From the NCBI GenBank assembly GCA_011319805.1, contig SJRY01000143.1, forward strand, positions 62,001 through 126,000: a stretch of 64,000 nucleotides of DNA. The letters are read 5' to 3'. This stretch comes from Macrocybe gigantea. Lineage: Eukaryota; Basidiomycota; Agaricomycetes; Agaricales; Callistosporiaceae. This document shows positions 10,389 to 23,185 of the stretch, one piece after another (the stretch's first letter is position 1; the number at the start of each line of letters is the position of its first letter). The notes under the pieces are model-generated. The model was not told the DNA's origin and ran no database searches. It saw only the letters and a program-made list of their open reading frames with translations. The position numbers and the translations under genes were made by a program.

Positions 10389-13300
10389 CCTCAATTCGAC
10401 TTTCTGTTTGATTTTGAGTTTTTTTTTTAGAGTTAGCAACAGAACACCCTCGTTCATAAATTACAAAGTATACGATACAAACATCTATTATTGTGCCGAG
10501 ATCCATGGCAGACGAGTAACCTGTACGACAAACCAACCCGTATCTAAATAAAATCAATTCATTGCTTTACCTGAGAATATGGAGCGACCATGAGGCGAAG
10601 TATCAGACGGTGTCCTTCGTTCAATTGCCCGCCTGTAGTTGCAGCCACATCAAGGCGGGTTTCGAATCCTGCGACATGGTGAACTCGCAGTAAATAGGAT
10701 TGCCAAGTAAGAGATCGCGGGCATTCCAGGAGGCTGACATGTCTCTGCAAACTAGCTTTTTCTATGATCGTCAGCCTCACGATTTGGGTATAAATCGTCA
10801 GTTGCCTGGCGGCTTACCCGACATCGCTCTTTCTTTTGCACATTCACCATCTCGCATCTGACCGGCTGCCGACTGCCCCCGCCGGTATCTGCACGTCAAG
10901 CCAATCCCATGAGTCACGGCGCACTCATCATTGTCCCACCGGACCGACGCTGCGACGACTTCCAGGCTCCAAGAGTGGAGCAGAGTGTTATGATTGAGAC
11001 ATAGACTATCTATCCCGTCATTGACGGAAGGGAATAGAGCACCGTGTTGACTAGGTTACTGCGCAAGAGTCGAACCATAGCTCATCAGACAGCCGTGAGG
11101 GTCAAATCACGGCAGCAGGTCCGACCGAGCCCGGAATCGCATGCAATGTGGTCAGCGTTTTCCACCCCTGCTCTTTGTCTTTTTCTGTCATGCGGGAGAT
11201 ACGTCACTGTTCACCAGATCGCCTTTTCAATTGCCCTTGGCGTTGGACCGGTAGGATCGGCCGATACGGTCTGGAAAATATATCGCATTCTGGTCGCGAG
11301 CATGGATAAGAAACCACCCAATTGCAACGCGGCTGTCAAGAATTTTGCTGCCTCAGATACGGTAGGAGAACCATCCCTTTCGACGGTAATCATTATTGCT
11401 GGCATTGCAGTGCTTTCCCTCTCTCTGTGCTCTTCGCCGGACGGGCGCCTTCCACTTGGCGGCGCCCCATTCGCTTTTCCTTGCAACAAGTGATCAAAAT
11501 CCAGGGAACAACTTGAATGAGCAGGATAGATTCCAGTATGTTATCCACGCAACTAAGCCTAAAAAATCGGGAGATGCGAAAGGAGCCTCAGGATTGCATA
11601 TCCATAGTGAGGCCTACTGGTGCCTGCGACTTACGTGTATAGCATATCCTTCAAGATGACGCGCGTAGTCATAACCCGTCGACATTCTCGACTATGGAGC
11701 TGGTGGACCGAGACAACGCTAGCGAGGAGCTCGACATCCAGGGGCACGACATCCAGGAGCATAAGCAATTGGAGGATCTTGTTCGGTGCCATCCATGGTG
11801 ATACAATAGCGTGGCCATGCATGCAATTCAAACCTCAACAGTCCCGCCGAGGCTCATATAGACATTGGCGCTCGGCCAGATCTGTGCAAGACAATGATGG
11901 ACGGTTGCTCTCCATCTCAGCCTTCGGTGAACTCAGTCTAGGATTCTTTCAGGATCCGCGGGAGGGGATGACAGAGTGCCGGACTCTGGGAGACGGGGAG
12001 AACAAGGGAAGACGAGACGGTCCGAGAGGGATGTCTCAAACTCGGCCTGGGTGAGTAAACTTAAGGTGGACGAGTGAAGTTTTGGAGCCAGTATGTTCGG
12101 TAGGGCCTTCCTTTGCTTCGTTTGAGACCATCTGTTCTCAACGCAATCTTTGTCCAGCATCTCGACACGCATCTGTTCAGGAACAGTTCAGGAATAAGGT
12201 CCGTAAACTGTCATGAGAATGCGACACGTACTTGCCTCGCCCAGCGTGAGCTGGAGCGTCCGAACTGGTTTCGATCACTTCCGATAGTCCGGTGTTTCAT
12301 TATTACTCTGTGCTGCGCCCTGGTTCAGGCAGACAAGTTCAGGCAGCCTGCGAGCCAGACCACCCGCTTCGAGTACCTGATCAGGATTCGAGAACGACTC
12401 TATGAGGATAACCTTTTGTAAACGCTCACATCCATGCGGTACCGAAACTCTGGGGGAAAGACCCGGGATCTTGGACACGGGTGACCGCTCCGTCCTAACG
12501 TTGATCCATATGATAGCTTCAGAACCCCAGGAGGACACAGTTACGAATCTCGGAGGCCCGTGGCTGCCCATTATGGTCGCTGCTACTTTGTTACTTCAAG
12601 ACATGAATGGTCTGGACTGGGGACGAATGCTGCTGCCAATGCAGCACGCTCGCGCGGGGGCCTAAAGCGTTGACCCGCACGTCTTATCTAATCAAATTTG
12701 ACAAACGCTACTCACGCTTTGACTTGGCATGGAATTTAGGGATCATTCAACTGCGATAAGTTACATCAAGGGAAAAACATAGCGCCACCATGCTTGCTAT
12801 TCTTTTTCACGGACCCGGTCCAGGTCATCATAGGGGCTGGTTTGCGAGCAAAGGAAAATTATTGTGATCCTCGAGAAAGATGGTGGGCGTAATCCGAACG
12901 GCATAACCCCCTCAAATGTTGGGTGTCTTCGTAACGAATTTTTTTCTCAGAGCATGACCGGGGCCGAATTCCAGAATTCCAAACTATCAAGGTCCGCTCA
13001 ATGCGGGGCGGGGTCCGGCTAGAATGACGTCGCCTGTGTGGCTGACTGGCCCATGTGAAGACATGGCCGCAGATTCGGACACGTCAGACCAGGGAGCGCG
13101 ACGTCTGCGGCCTTTGCGACGCCAGTTGGACTGGCGGATTGCATCTGAAAAGACGCGTTGTTATTCAGTTCCGTGCCGATAATGGCAAAGCGACAGGCAA
13201 GTTTTTGGCCCCCGCATTTCATATCTCATGCGACATCACCGCAGCGCGAAGCCAGCCGTCGTCACTGACGAGTCGTCAGTGCCTTGTCTAGGCCGCTGCC

Positions 13301-13695
13301 TGTCAGTCGGCGATGATCCATTTGATGACAACAATGAACCGAATTCAGAACGACGCAAAAGAAAATACGCAATTACACAAGATTACAACTCCAGAAGAAT
13401 GGAAGAGCGACAAGAGGCTATGTAGCATATCTTTGGAAGGTAAGTATGGTATCATGCAAGCGAAACGGCAAAAGCTTAAAGTTCGTGCATTACGACGTGG
13501 GGTACAAGTCAATGGAAGACAAATGCATCCACGGCATCAAAGTATCAGAAGAATCATGTCGTAAATCCAATACTTCCCATGCGATGTTTGGAGTTGGCGA
13601 GAAAACAAGGTGAAAATGTCATCAACGTATGCCAACGACAACGGCTCAGGAATGAAGGCATCAAGAGCGGCGCGTCGGAGATATCGTAAAGTCAT
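10389..13695. other. gene-poor interval, nothing confident
   Basis: 3.3 kb without a recognisable gene. The longest open frames (for example 11044-11493 plus) have no family resemblance and no matching splice sites. A short stretch from about 11694 could encode a polar 35-residue peptide with the repeated tripeptide DIQ, but it is not supported further. Possibly decayed DNA. Confidence 0.4.
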
Positions 13696-14808
13696 TTAAA
13701 CAATCTTTTTGTCATTCAAGACTCCGATGGGAAGCTCGACAATGGCGAGTTTCTCCGCAGCAAGCAGGTCGCTCATACCAGTGTAGTAAGCGATGAAAGC
13801 CGTGATGACGCCGAAAACGCCTCCAGCTTTAGTCGCACTATCAAAGTCATGACTCAGACTGGTTCTTTGAGTGAAAAGAGCAGACAGAGACTCACCTCGC
13901 GCTGCTGTTCAGCTCACCGCCCGCAAGAAGAGCGAATGTGATGCCAAGGAAGAGGAAGAGCAGGATAAACGCGACGTTCTTGCGAAGCGTAGCAATGCTG
14001 CGAAGACATGCTCGGTTCACGAATAACAAACTAGAAAAAAGGGTACTTACCAGAAGAAGAACGTCACCATGCACCATGTGATGAGATAGATGCCAAGAGC
14101 ACTCGACAATTCCGATTTAGTCTCATAAGAGGCTACGATACCGCTACCAGGGATCAGGATAGTAGCATAGGACATCCAGAAAGCGCCATAGGACGAGAAG
14201 GCTACAACGACAGAACGTTAGTTCATCATGTCTGTCTTATGCACAGAAACACGGATTTGAACACATGGAATGGAAAGCGACAGGGCTGTCCCACCGGCAA
14301 GAAATGCTGACCACGCTGGCCGATCGTTGCCGATCAAAGTATTTCAATTTGGACAAACCCGAGTTAGCCGCCAGCTCGGGCTTGCGAGCCGCAAGGACAC
14401 ATGTGTCAACAGTGATTGTAGATAGAGAAATGGCTCACCAGTACCACCGAACGCGTTGCCTCTGGGGAACTCCCACATACCGGCAAGCAGTTGCGTGAGG
14501 CCACCGCAGAAAATGGCCATACCAACAACAACGTTAGGCGTCGTGATGCCGCGGGTCTGGATGTTGTACATTGACAAGATAAACGTCGTCGACGCGAAAG
14601 AAAACAATCCCCTGGTGGATCAAAAGTGAGAGACGCGTCGAGAGGACGCGGAGAGCAAGTCTCACAGTGTGCCAGGATTTCCTATCCTCGAGGGACGCGG
14701 CGCCGGGGTCTCGGGACCCGCAATGTTGTTGGACTTTACATGGCCCAGTGCCTGAGCTGGGGGAGTGGCCTCGACGGTGCCCTTCTCAATGTCGTGTGTA
14801 GAAGACAT
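13696..14808 (-). CDS. acetate/ammonium exporter family membrane protein (Ato, GPR1/FUN34/YaaH)
   Basis: Plasma-membrane six-helix protein linked to acetate uptake or ammonium export in yeasts. Exons: 14808-14666, 14611-14439, 14201-14051, 13997-13896 and 13837-13696, which join to 236 residues with correct phases. Landmarks: the soluble N-terminus MSSTHDIEKGTVEATPP, the family entry motif NPGTLGLFSFASTTFIL, TRGITTPNVVVGMAIFCGG, MWEFPRGNAFGGTAFSSYGA (split over an intron) and FWMSYATILIPGSG. Six hydrophobic segments can be counted, the last around GVITAFIAYYTGMSDLLA. The ATG at 14808 is the only one that leads to the first splice donor in frame. Intron 2 is long (237 bp). No frame defects. 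Isolated from other genes by kilobases on both sides. Confidence 0.9.
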
Positions 14809-17705
14809 GCTGCTATGCTTAGAGGTGAGATTGATGCAACGGCAGACGGGTAAGCTTTGAAGGGGAGGGCAAGTGTCGGGAAGCCGAAGAGCTCAAGTTC
14901 TGGGCAATAAAAATTGCGGGGAGGGAGGGGGCTTCAAAGATAGGCCGTCAAGCCAGCGCATTTATATTTTTGCCAGGATCTTCTAGGCGATGAGCTTGGT
15001 GCCATTATCCGAACTGGTTCTATATGAACTTCTTCGCGGACCTGGAAATCAGTGATGAGTCGCTTTTAGCCGGATAAACCATGGATCAAAGGGTTATGCT
15101 GTTGTGGGTCCGTGATTGAACGGTTTGCGCTTGCCTTGGCACGTACAAAGTGGCTTTAGCGGATCCCCATCCATCGAAACAAGCTCGTTCAGGTTCATTC
15201 CCCGACGGCGGCCCGCCCTGCCCCACTTGCAGCTTGTTTGACCCCCCTCGTCGCAGCTATTCAGACGACGGAGCGATTTCGGAGAGGAGAGAATTTGATG
15301 TTGATTTTCGTTCACCAGTCAAATTGAGTTTATCAGCTTTCCAAGCAAACCAAAGTCAGCCGACTTTTCCCCTTCCGACTTTCAGCTCCATGTGCACGCT
15401 TACGGATTTAGATCCACATATTCATGACTGGCGTCTCTTGTTTTGATGAACTGTTTCCAATCTATACTATAGGCATTATTCGTCTGCAAAACATTATTGC
15501 GGCCTCAGATGGGAGGACAAAAATGAACTCATAGGTTACTAGTATAGCAAGCCTCTAAGTCGCCCACTAAGTAAATCAAACATATGATCATTGACGGATA
15601 CCTTGAAAACGTCGACGTCTCTGGTGAACGTTCATCGCATTTCTGACTGTTATTTTTCTCCCATCATCTTGACATACATCTTCAGGCACAATTGCACGCG
15701 AAATACGCGACTCTGTCAAGCGCTTGTTGGCTGTTCCAGAATGGACAACTACCACCAGATTACGTTGTGACGAGTCGCGCGGTTGTCCGACTTTATTCGT
15801 GGTGAGGTACGGGTTCATACTCGTCTTGCTGCCCTGGCACAGAACGCAGGGCGGCATCCTCATTTTTTGTCAGGGTGAACGTTGGACTGAAGTGTTTTGG
15901 AGATCCCATTGCTACCCCTTGGCCTCACTCTCACTGGGTCTCACGCTACAGCTCCACTGAATCCCGCTTTACACGACATGCCTTCGAATTCTAGTTTGAT
16001 CGTCGATCCAGCCATCAAACTGGGCTGATGCGCTAATACTTGTTTCCTTAATCTCTGTCTTTGCGGTCAAAATGATCCGAATTTGAGTAGGTTGTCATAT
16101 TCATTTTCACCTGTTCATGGTCTTTTGCGCGCCGTGTTGAACCGCCTATCTTTCAGTTCGGGTCCTTGAAGCGAACCTAAGCAGCCCCTTTCTGATAGCC
16201 CTGGTATATGGGCGTTATGGACGCACTGCAGTTCTCACAATCCTCGTCATACAAAGTGCAATGAAACGATGATAGGATAGACCGGAAGAACAATGACATT
16301 AATAACACCCTAGTCTCTGCACTCGTTTTGTCGGCAACGCTATCGTATAGACACGTATTTTACTCATTATGTCTGTGACGCTACAACTGCTCTCGCTACG
16401 TCAACTTTATTGTTATGACACTTCTCCTTTTTCCCTACAAAAAAGGGCAGTAATCGGCAATAGACAAGCGGAAAGCGGAGGCAAGGACATATGATGGACG
16501 TCCCCGTCATCTCTCCGCCGAAATTCTATGTTAGCCGCTGAATTGGGTATGCCAGCTGCCGAAATGGGGCGGTCTCCGCCGTCCTCGTCACCACGAAATT
16601 TTTTACGCTCTTGTGAGCTGGCATATACCTGGATGACCGCCGAAGGGTTTGTTCTAACCATATCGTTCCAACGAAAGCGGTTCGAAGCTTCGTCTTTTAT
16701 AAACGCCAAACCCGAGCCAACAAAACTGTCTTCTAACCTCGAAGCGAACAAGGTCTGTTTCTGTTTTTCAACGACGCCACGAATGATGTGATGAATGTCC
16801 GATCATCATCGTTCTGTGAGTTCTCACATCGTCCCTTTCTCGAACCAGTGAGTTATTTGCATTCGCTGTTGCTTCTCCGATACAGGGTCTTGGAATGGCC
16901 TACGATATGAATAGGCCGCTCGTCATAGCGACAGCTGTGAATAGATCTTCACATGACAAACAAATCGAGTCAAGGCGCCGGCGAAGCCTCGCGAGACCAA
17001 ACCTCCTCCACTCCAGCCTTCTGTCATGCATCTGTTATGCAAGCATGCTTGCTTTTCGGGAAATTGATAGAACTCTGTGGAAAAGGCGCCACCCGTCAGC
17101 TCTTCGCAAGATCACCGGACCCATCTGTATCGAGCACGCACCACAATTCTATCGTCCAGTTGATTAACCTCAGCTTCGGGCAGTAACCATTTTTCGGTCA
17201 TGTGAGTGCGCTCCAGACGGACGGGAAGAAACGTCGAAATGGAGCAGAGATTATTCAGGCTATCTTATCTACTTGAAGCATCTCAGCGCGTTGAAAATTT
17301 CCCTCTTCAAAAGCACACCGGAAAAATCGAAGATATACCGCACTGAAGACTTGATGGGCTTGTCCGAAAGAATTAATTTCAGCCCACCTATGAAGTTTTT
17401 AGTGCGACCAAACTGTTAGCCTTTCCGCTGTGAAGGTACTCACATCTCAGCTATGCCGACCCTCAAACTTCATTTTGATCCCTGTAGGTCTCATGACTAT
17501 TAATTTTCAAATCACCATGGATCGTCTAACAGCCAGTCAAAACAGAAGCCAGGGCTTGACATCCACAACATCATATGCCCTATATCACTGGACATTAGTC
17601 ACACACGAATTCTATTCAGCTATGATTCACATCAGTATACAAAAGAGTTGCATGACAGGTATCGATGCTCATGTTTTTGAGTTCATTATGTTGTAATCCA
17701 GCCCT
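14809..17705. other. gene-poor interval, nothing confident
   Basis: 2.9 kb with the promoter of the Ato-family gene at its left end. Open frames are short and without splice-consistent continuation. No repeats evident by eye. Confidence 0.4.
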
Positions 17706-19129
17706 TTACCACGTCTTCTTGAGGGCGAGCAGAGCATCAACGGCAGCGTCGATACACTCCTCAGGGGTGATGACCTTTCCGAGCTTAAGGTCATTGATCG
17801 AGCGCGACATGTCGAGGCTAGAAGCCGGGCCTGGGAGGTCTGGGATCTTGGCAGCGTCGAGCCCGAGCTCGGGGTGTGTCTTTTGCAAGTGCGCGGCAGC
17901 GTCCTTCCAAGACAAGTTACCGCCATTGATGAAGTAGCGCCTCTCCTTGCCGCCAGTGTTAGGCGGGAGGTCGAGAGCGTTCACGTGGGCACGGGCGACA
18001 TCACGGACATCGGCGACGAATGGGGGAGGTTGAGGGGGTTGGCCACCAACAGCGAGAGCGAAGACGAGGCCGTTGGTTCCAAGCTGTTGTTGTGTCGGAA
18101 GAGGGTATCCGTTGGCATAGGGACCATAGACGAAGCCGGGTAGAACTAAGCGCAGAACGTAAGTATGAAAAAAACATTAGGTGTGACATCGAAGGACTCA
18201 CTGGTGGTGATGTCAAGTTCAGAGTGCTCTTTGGCGAATTGCCAAAGGGCGCGCTCCGACAAAATCTTGGACGCGAAGTAAACATAGTAAGGATCTTCGG
18301 CCTTCTTCTCAGCCTCCTCACGAGAAGTTTCACCCCAGACTGCGCGGGAAAGACGGGTAATGAGTGGTCTGATAATAAGGAAAGTGCTAAGGAAAGATGC
18401 ATACTCGATTCGGTGAAGGTAATGCCTGCAAAGCCGGGGCGAAGGGAGGCTATCAAAGGAGAGCGATGTAAGCAGGTACTTTTTTCGTATCGAATGGTAC
18501 GGACTTACGATCCATGACGGAACCGAATGTACCAGTGACAACCAGTTTCGTGACGCCTGCCTTCTGGGCTTGTCGGACAAGGTTCAAAGTACCCTGAACA
18601 GCGGACTAAGAATGACCGAAGGCGCGACATTAGATTAAAAAGCATCATGTAGAAAGTGCTACGTTGACTCACGTCCAAAGTGTCCTGAACGTTCGTCCGC
18701 CCTGGCAGAGGAGATGCAACATGGACGACGCCCCAGACATCTGCGATAAGCGCATCAGCCCACCAAGCTCCTCGTAACTAATCAAATCCAAGGAAAGCTT
18801 ACCCTTCAAGGCCTCGGTCAAGTCACCACTAACGAGATCGTCGACTTGGACGAATTCGTAATTCGGATTCTTGAAATTTTCGCGAAGAGCATTAACCTTT
18901 GCGCCACGAGTAGTACTGATGAGCAGAATTCAGACGATGACTTAAGGAGATCGGGGCTCGATCGGCGGTCACAACTCACCCACGAACGCGGTACCCCTTC
19001 TCAATAAGCTGATTGGCGACGTGGCCGGCGATGAAGCCGGTAACACCAGTAACCTGTTCGATAGTATAGTTTACTGGATGTAAATGGGAGGTCAAGTTCA
19101 GATCGTACCAGAACGAGTTTTCCAGACAT
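17706..19129 (-). CDS. NAD(P)-dependent reductase of the extended SDR family (GRE2/dihydroflavonol reductase-like)
   Basis: Reduces carbonyl compounds (methylglyoxal or ketones in the yeast GRE2 relative) with NADPH; cytosolic. Eight exons: 19129-19109, 19053-18980, 18915-18803, 18740-18673, 18605-18509, 18449-18405, 18339-18202 and 18145-17706, giving 331 residues with all phases matching. The first exon has only 21 bases (MSGKLVL) and the second starts the Rossmann motif VTGVTGFIAGHVANQL (GxxGxxA/G type). Further landmarks: VDDLVSGDLTEALKG (adenine-side loop), VVHVASPLPG, KLVVTGTFGSVMD, and the catalytic YxxxK as YFASK in VYFASKILSE. The substrate-side loop carries LPGFVYGPYANGY. Length is normal for the family (330-350). 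No frame defects. Confidence 0.9.
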
Positions 19130-20947
19130 TATCGAATGCAATCAGTGGATGGGTAGAAGGGTGGTTGTAGTTGTGTACTTTTGGGGCGCCGGGTTTTCAG
19201 CATCTTATATAGGTCTTCGACGGGGCATTGCACCGGAGTGCTAAATCCGGGAATCTGCCAAAGCAATAGTCAGTTACAGGACTGATCCCGTTTTACTTGA
19301 TAATCGATGTCTCAGGTGACGACGCTATCTCACCATTCATGCAAAAGACGACCAGTGATTCTTTGGAAGCTGTCATCGGAAAGGATCTGTAAGCCATAAT
19401 AAGGTCGAATCTGGGCTTTCGGGGATAATTTGCAAGACTTGGTCAGCGAACAGGAGCTGACGCGTCCACCAGAACCTCAAGAGACGGTCTAAATTTGAGC
19501 GCTCCGGTGCCTCGATACATGAGAAGATCAAGAGAGTAGACATAGCCACTGGATACCGCCGCACCGAGGGTAGCTATGCATAAGGAATTGGCAATGAGCT
19601 ATTGAGTTATTGTGGCTTACTTCACAAGATCGGCTTTGATGCACAAAGCACGAAGACTGGCAGCTGTACTTCGGTTCATCGATAGGAGATTTTAGCGGAA
19701 TCCACAGCGGAAAATTGCCTTCTGTCCGTTGTTCATAACCAGCTTCTTCTTCACAAAGGAAACTGCCAGCAAGGATAGTGAAAACCAAGCGCGATTAGAC
19801 ACCTGTGAGCCATTTCTGACCTTAACCGCTAACGACGAGTGATTACAAATGCGAACACAAGACTAGAAGTTGCGTGATTAGGGAAGCACGATGCAAAAAA
19901 AGGATCAGACATACTCTGGTCTTGTCTATGCAAGACTGTACAGCCCAAAGGGGAACTCGATCCACCCTGCCTGACAGCACAAACTTGGAGTAGGGGTCAT
20001 TCATCCATCACTGATGGTTCGCGATTTGTCCGGGCTAAGTCGATACATCATGAAAATGTGACTCAGTGCCCACTCCATGACTTACTCGGCGCAGTGAATG
20101 ATGCTTGTTGTAAAAAAGCCATGTTGGTTCCCATGTCGTCAGATTGGGTGCTACACATGGAAGGAACCTAGAAAGCGTCGGACCCAGGACGAGCGCGGCA
20201 CCCAGAATGGTGCACCTCAAAGCATTCCTCGGCAGTAAAGCGCGATCACTCCAGTGCTGATCCGTATCTCGAAGATATGCACCGAAACTAGGACCCCCTA
20301 GATACTGTCCCTGTAACATTCGCAGGCGATAGGTCCATTCCAAACAACATACACGCGGAGGTGACGCGAGAGGGGCATGGATAGCTGATAAAGACCAACA
20401 TGGGCGTGTGAGCTCGGGCAGTAGATCGTCGAATGAACTGCCTCATAAAGCAGCGTTGCGCACTCCGCACGATATATACAGTACAATCCAGGCTGTGTCG
20501 CGCAGCGCATCTACCTCGGATGGGCCAATGCCAATGTGGCTTCGAAGTTCGACTTCATTTATGCTCACCGATATCTTTAGCGCTGCGGTACTCGTAAACT
20601 GAGATACCTGACCCAGATATCTGCCTAGTGCGTCAGCATAGTTGCGGCCAGAGCATCACAGGATAAACGCTTGCTCGCCTTAGGTCTCCCAAGATAGTAC
20701 AGCAAGTCTGACAGACTTCAGTTCATCGGAGGCCTCCGTGGTCAGCTTTGTTCCGTTGGTAAGCGACCTCGGTTGCTAACATCGAACAACCAACAGCCGT
20801 GGCACATCAAGGTCTCTCATATCACTCGCTTACCGTGATGGGGACCGGTTATAAATGCGCGACAAAACTTGTGAGTGTGGCTCAAGTCAACGAAAGCTGG
20901 TCTTTCTATCCTTCAGACCAAAAAAAAAAACGAGTGCATTCCTTGAC
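19130..20947. other. intergenic, nothing confident
   Basis: 1.8 kb between the reductase start and the small secreted protein. The right end has a TATA-like tataaatgc near 20850, about 100 bp before the next start codon. No coding region recognised. Confidence 0.35.
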
Positions 20948-21709
20948 ATGCATTTAGCAGTCCTACTCTTCCTCACTGGCATTGCATTCGCCTATCCCTT
21001 GAAGCCTGCGCAGGAAAGTCGACTCGTCCCGCGAGAACAGCCACAAGGACGGTAAGCAACCATCCTTTTCATCATGCCTCCGACGCTAACCTATTTCTCT
21101 GCACGTTTAGGTGCTTCCGACCCATCAACGGTGTGCGACCGGTCCTCATACACACAACGACCATGTACAAGAGTACGTGTAAGAAGAAGTCGGTGCGGTA
21201 GGGTGGATTAAGAAAACCCCCACTGGCAAGACTTTGTGGGACTTCAGGGCCGCCTACGAGAACAGCGAAAGCGACCCCGAAGAATGTCTGCTCCCTACGA
21301 CGATATGCACTGGCGAGTTGGGTTACTGCTTCATTCTTAAAACGCAACTCCTCCGGCAAATCCACCGCGCCCAATCGCCCCTCAGAACTCCCAGCATCCG
21401 CCTGCTCAGGCTCCACATCTGCCTGCTCAAGCTCAACATCTGTCTGCTCAGGCTCCACCTCGACCAGACTCACCCTACAGCTTTGACAAGCCGCTGTGGA
21501 CCGACTGGCCTAGATGGCATGGTGGACCTCATTCGCAACATTCACCTGCTCAGGCTCCACATCTGCCTGCTCAGGCTCCACATCCGCCTGTTCAGGCTCC
21601 ACATCTGTCTGCTCAGGCTCCACCTCGACCAGACTCACCCTACAGCTTTGACAAGCCGCTGTGGACCGACTGGTCTAGATGGAACGGGGGACCTCATTCG
21701 CAACAATAA
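20948..21709 (+). CDS. small secreted Pro/Gln/His-rich repeat protein, frame uncertain
   Basis: Exon 1 (20948-21051) encodes a signal peptide, MHLAVLLFLTGIAFAYP, then KPAQESRLVPREQPQG. A GTAAGC donor and TTTAG acceptor lead to exon 2 at 21111 (CFRPINGVRPVLIHTTTMY). The next part reads in a shifted frame (WIKKTPTGKTLWDFRAAYEN, about 21200-21330) and the last part in a third frame: repeated PAQAPHLPAQAQHL units, then PYSFDKPLWTDW twice, ending GGPHSQQ and a stop at 21709. The family is unknown to me. The two frame changes could be one-base sequence errors or true decay. The minus strand of the same repeat is also open (acidic repeats), but it has no signal peptide or matching splice sites, so I prefer the plus strand. 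Confidence 0.45.
21437..21706 (+). repeat. imperfect direct repeat, period 165 bp
   Basis: About 105 bp at 21437-21541 recur at 21602-21706 with only a few mismatches. The period is 165 bp (55 codons), so the repeat keeps the reading frame. Smaller PAQAP-coding units of about 21 bp lie inside and between the copies. Confidence 0.8.
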
Positions 21710-23185
21710 CTTGCATCAACAATGCGCAACGAAACCACGGGTTTTACGGATTGGGGAAATAGGAGGGGTTTTGCGTCAGGGGCGATAATGAATATACATG
21801 GGGAGTCGTGTAAAAAGCCAACTATTACAAAAACAATAAAAACTTCAGTGCATGCTGACATGTATGAGGAGAGACATTATGAAATAAACAAAAAGGGATA
21901 TATGTGATGAACCGAACTGAAGACCCTCAGCTGAGCGTGAATTCGCTTGATGTTCGGTGGCGTTGTATCTTATCTGCTATGTTCAAAAACCCCGTTCCCG
22001 TTCTCCGGGCGGGGAAGTAATATCAACAGACAGGCGTTCGCGCGTTGGGATCTGTATGGAGAGAGGAACAGTTCAGAACGTATGTGTGAGATGGCCACCC
22101 TAAATGGAAGCTCACGTGATGAGCCGCACGGACCACTGCAAAAAATTATAAAAGAATGGGGCAATCATTTAGATTCCTTAGAACATACTCATCAGGATCT
22201 ATTTTATAGAAACTGACCGAGTCTCGCATTTTTACAAATGCCACAATCTTCATATCCACTCGATGACTCTAGCGCTCGCTCGTTCAACAGAGAACACGGC
22301 TTTGCTTAGGTGAAGTCTCGAGGACGTTTGGTTGGCTTCCCTGAATGTGCTCGTAAGAGCCTTCGCGGCGCTAGCCAGCGAGTTGAGCGTGTGTCTGATG
22401 GATAATTTAGATAGACTTTATTGTATAATATCTAACGAATAAATGACTACTCATAATTTTGTTCTATACTCAGCCTCTTTTTCCGTCGCTCATCAAAATT
22501 AGGGCTGAATGTGACCTCTGTTCATGCTATTCTCCTTGGTTACGGGCGCAGAGGTATACTTTCTTGTGTTCTGGGATTTTGATCATGGTTTTCATGCACC
22601 AGCATTGAAGTTCGTGAAATCTACTAGACTGACACGCCAACTATGAAATACATTTGACTAGGTCTTCATTCGCATGATAGAGGTATCAAAAGTGCTAGTG
22701 ATTCTTTGAGCTGGCGAGCCAGGATAACCCTCTCTACCTTCCCTAGTCCAACCTCGATAATATGTGGAGCGGATTCCTCGATGCTATCTAGCGGCTGAAA
22801 AGCCGTAAAGTCACGAGGAATACGGCGCCTAAACTGGTCTGCTGACTGTGAAAGATTCCGGTTCAGAGGGTCAAATACTCTCAGCGCTAGACATAGACAG
22901 CATTCTGTCTGTCAGGATTCTCATGCGTGGCAATGTCCTCTGAACCTCCACCGTACGTGGTGCTTTACTATGCTTGGGGTAAATGTTCAGTCTAATGCTT
23001 CCAACAGGTATTCAAGAGTGGATCCTTTGCGGTCCTCTCAGGTCAGGAAAACCTGCCTCCTTGAGTCCGGCAGTTAACCATAAGCATTGTTGCTCTTCTA
23101 GGCTTATGATGATAGCAAGGTTTCCGTTGCGTGCGTACCACAAACATTTTTATTCTCATGGCAGATCCTAATTCTTGTTCTGCAG
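21710..23185. other. intergenic with unresolved 5' exon(s) of the GTPase
   Basis: 1.5 kb. The first exon or exons of the GTPase gene must lie at its right end (possibly near 23100-23120), but I could not fix a start codon. No other gene seen. Confidence 0.35.

Noticed and set aside
10587..10685. possible tRNA with T-arm-like GGGTTTCGAATCC
   Set aside because: The T-arm could pair if one T is removed, but there is no D-arm (A box) or anticodon arm with correct spacing.
11044..11493. 149-codon open frame with two hydrophobic parts
   Set aside because: No recognisable family and no consistent start context; surrounding 3 kb has no coding signal.
21072..21473. minus-strand open frame with VEPEQAD repeats as a gene
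   Set aside because: It is the complement of the plus-strand repeat; it lacks a signal peptide and splice support, while the plus strand has both.
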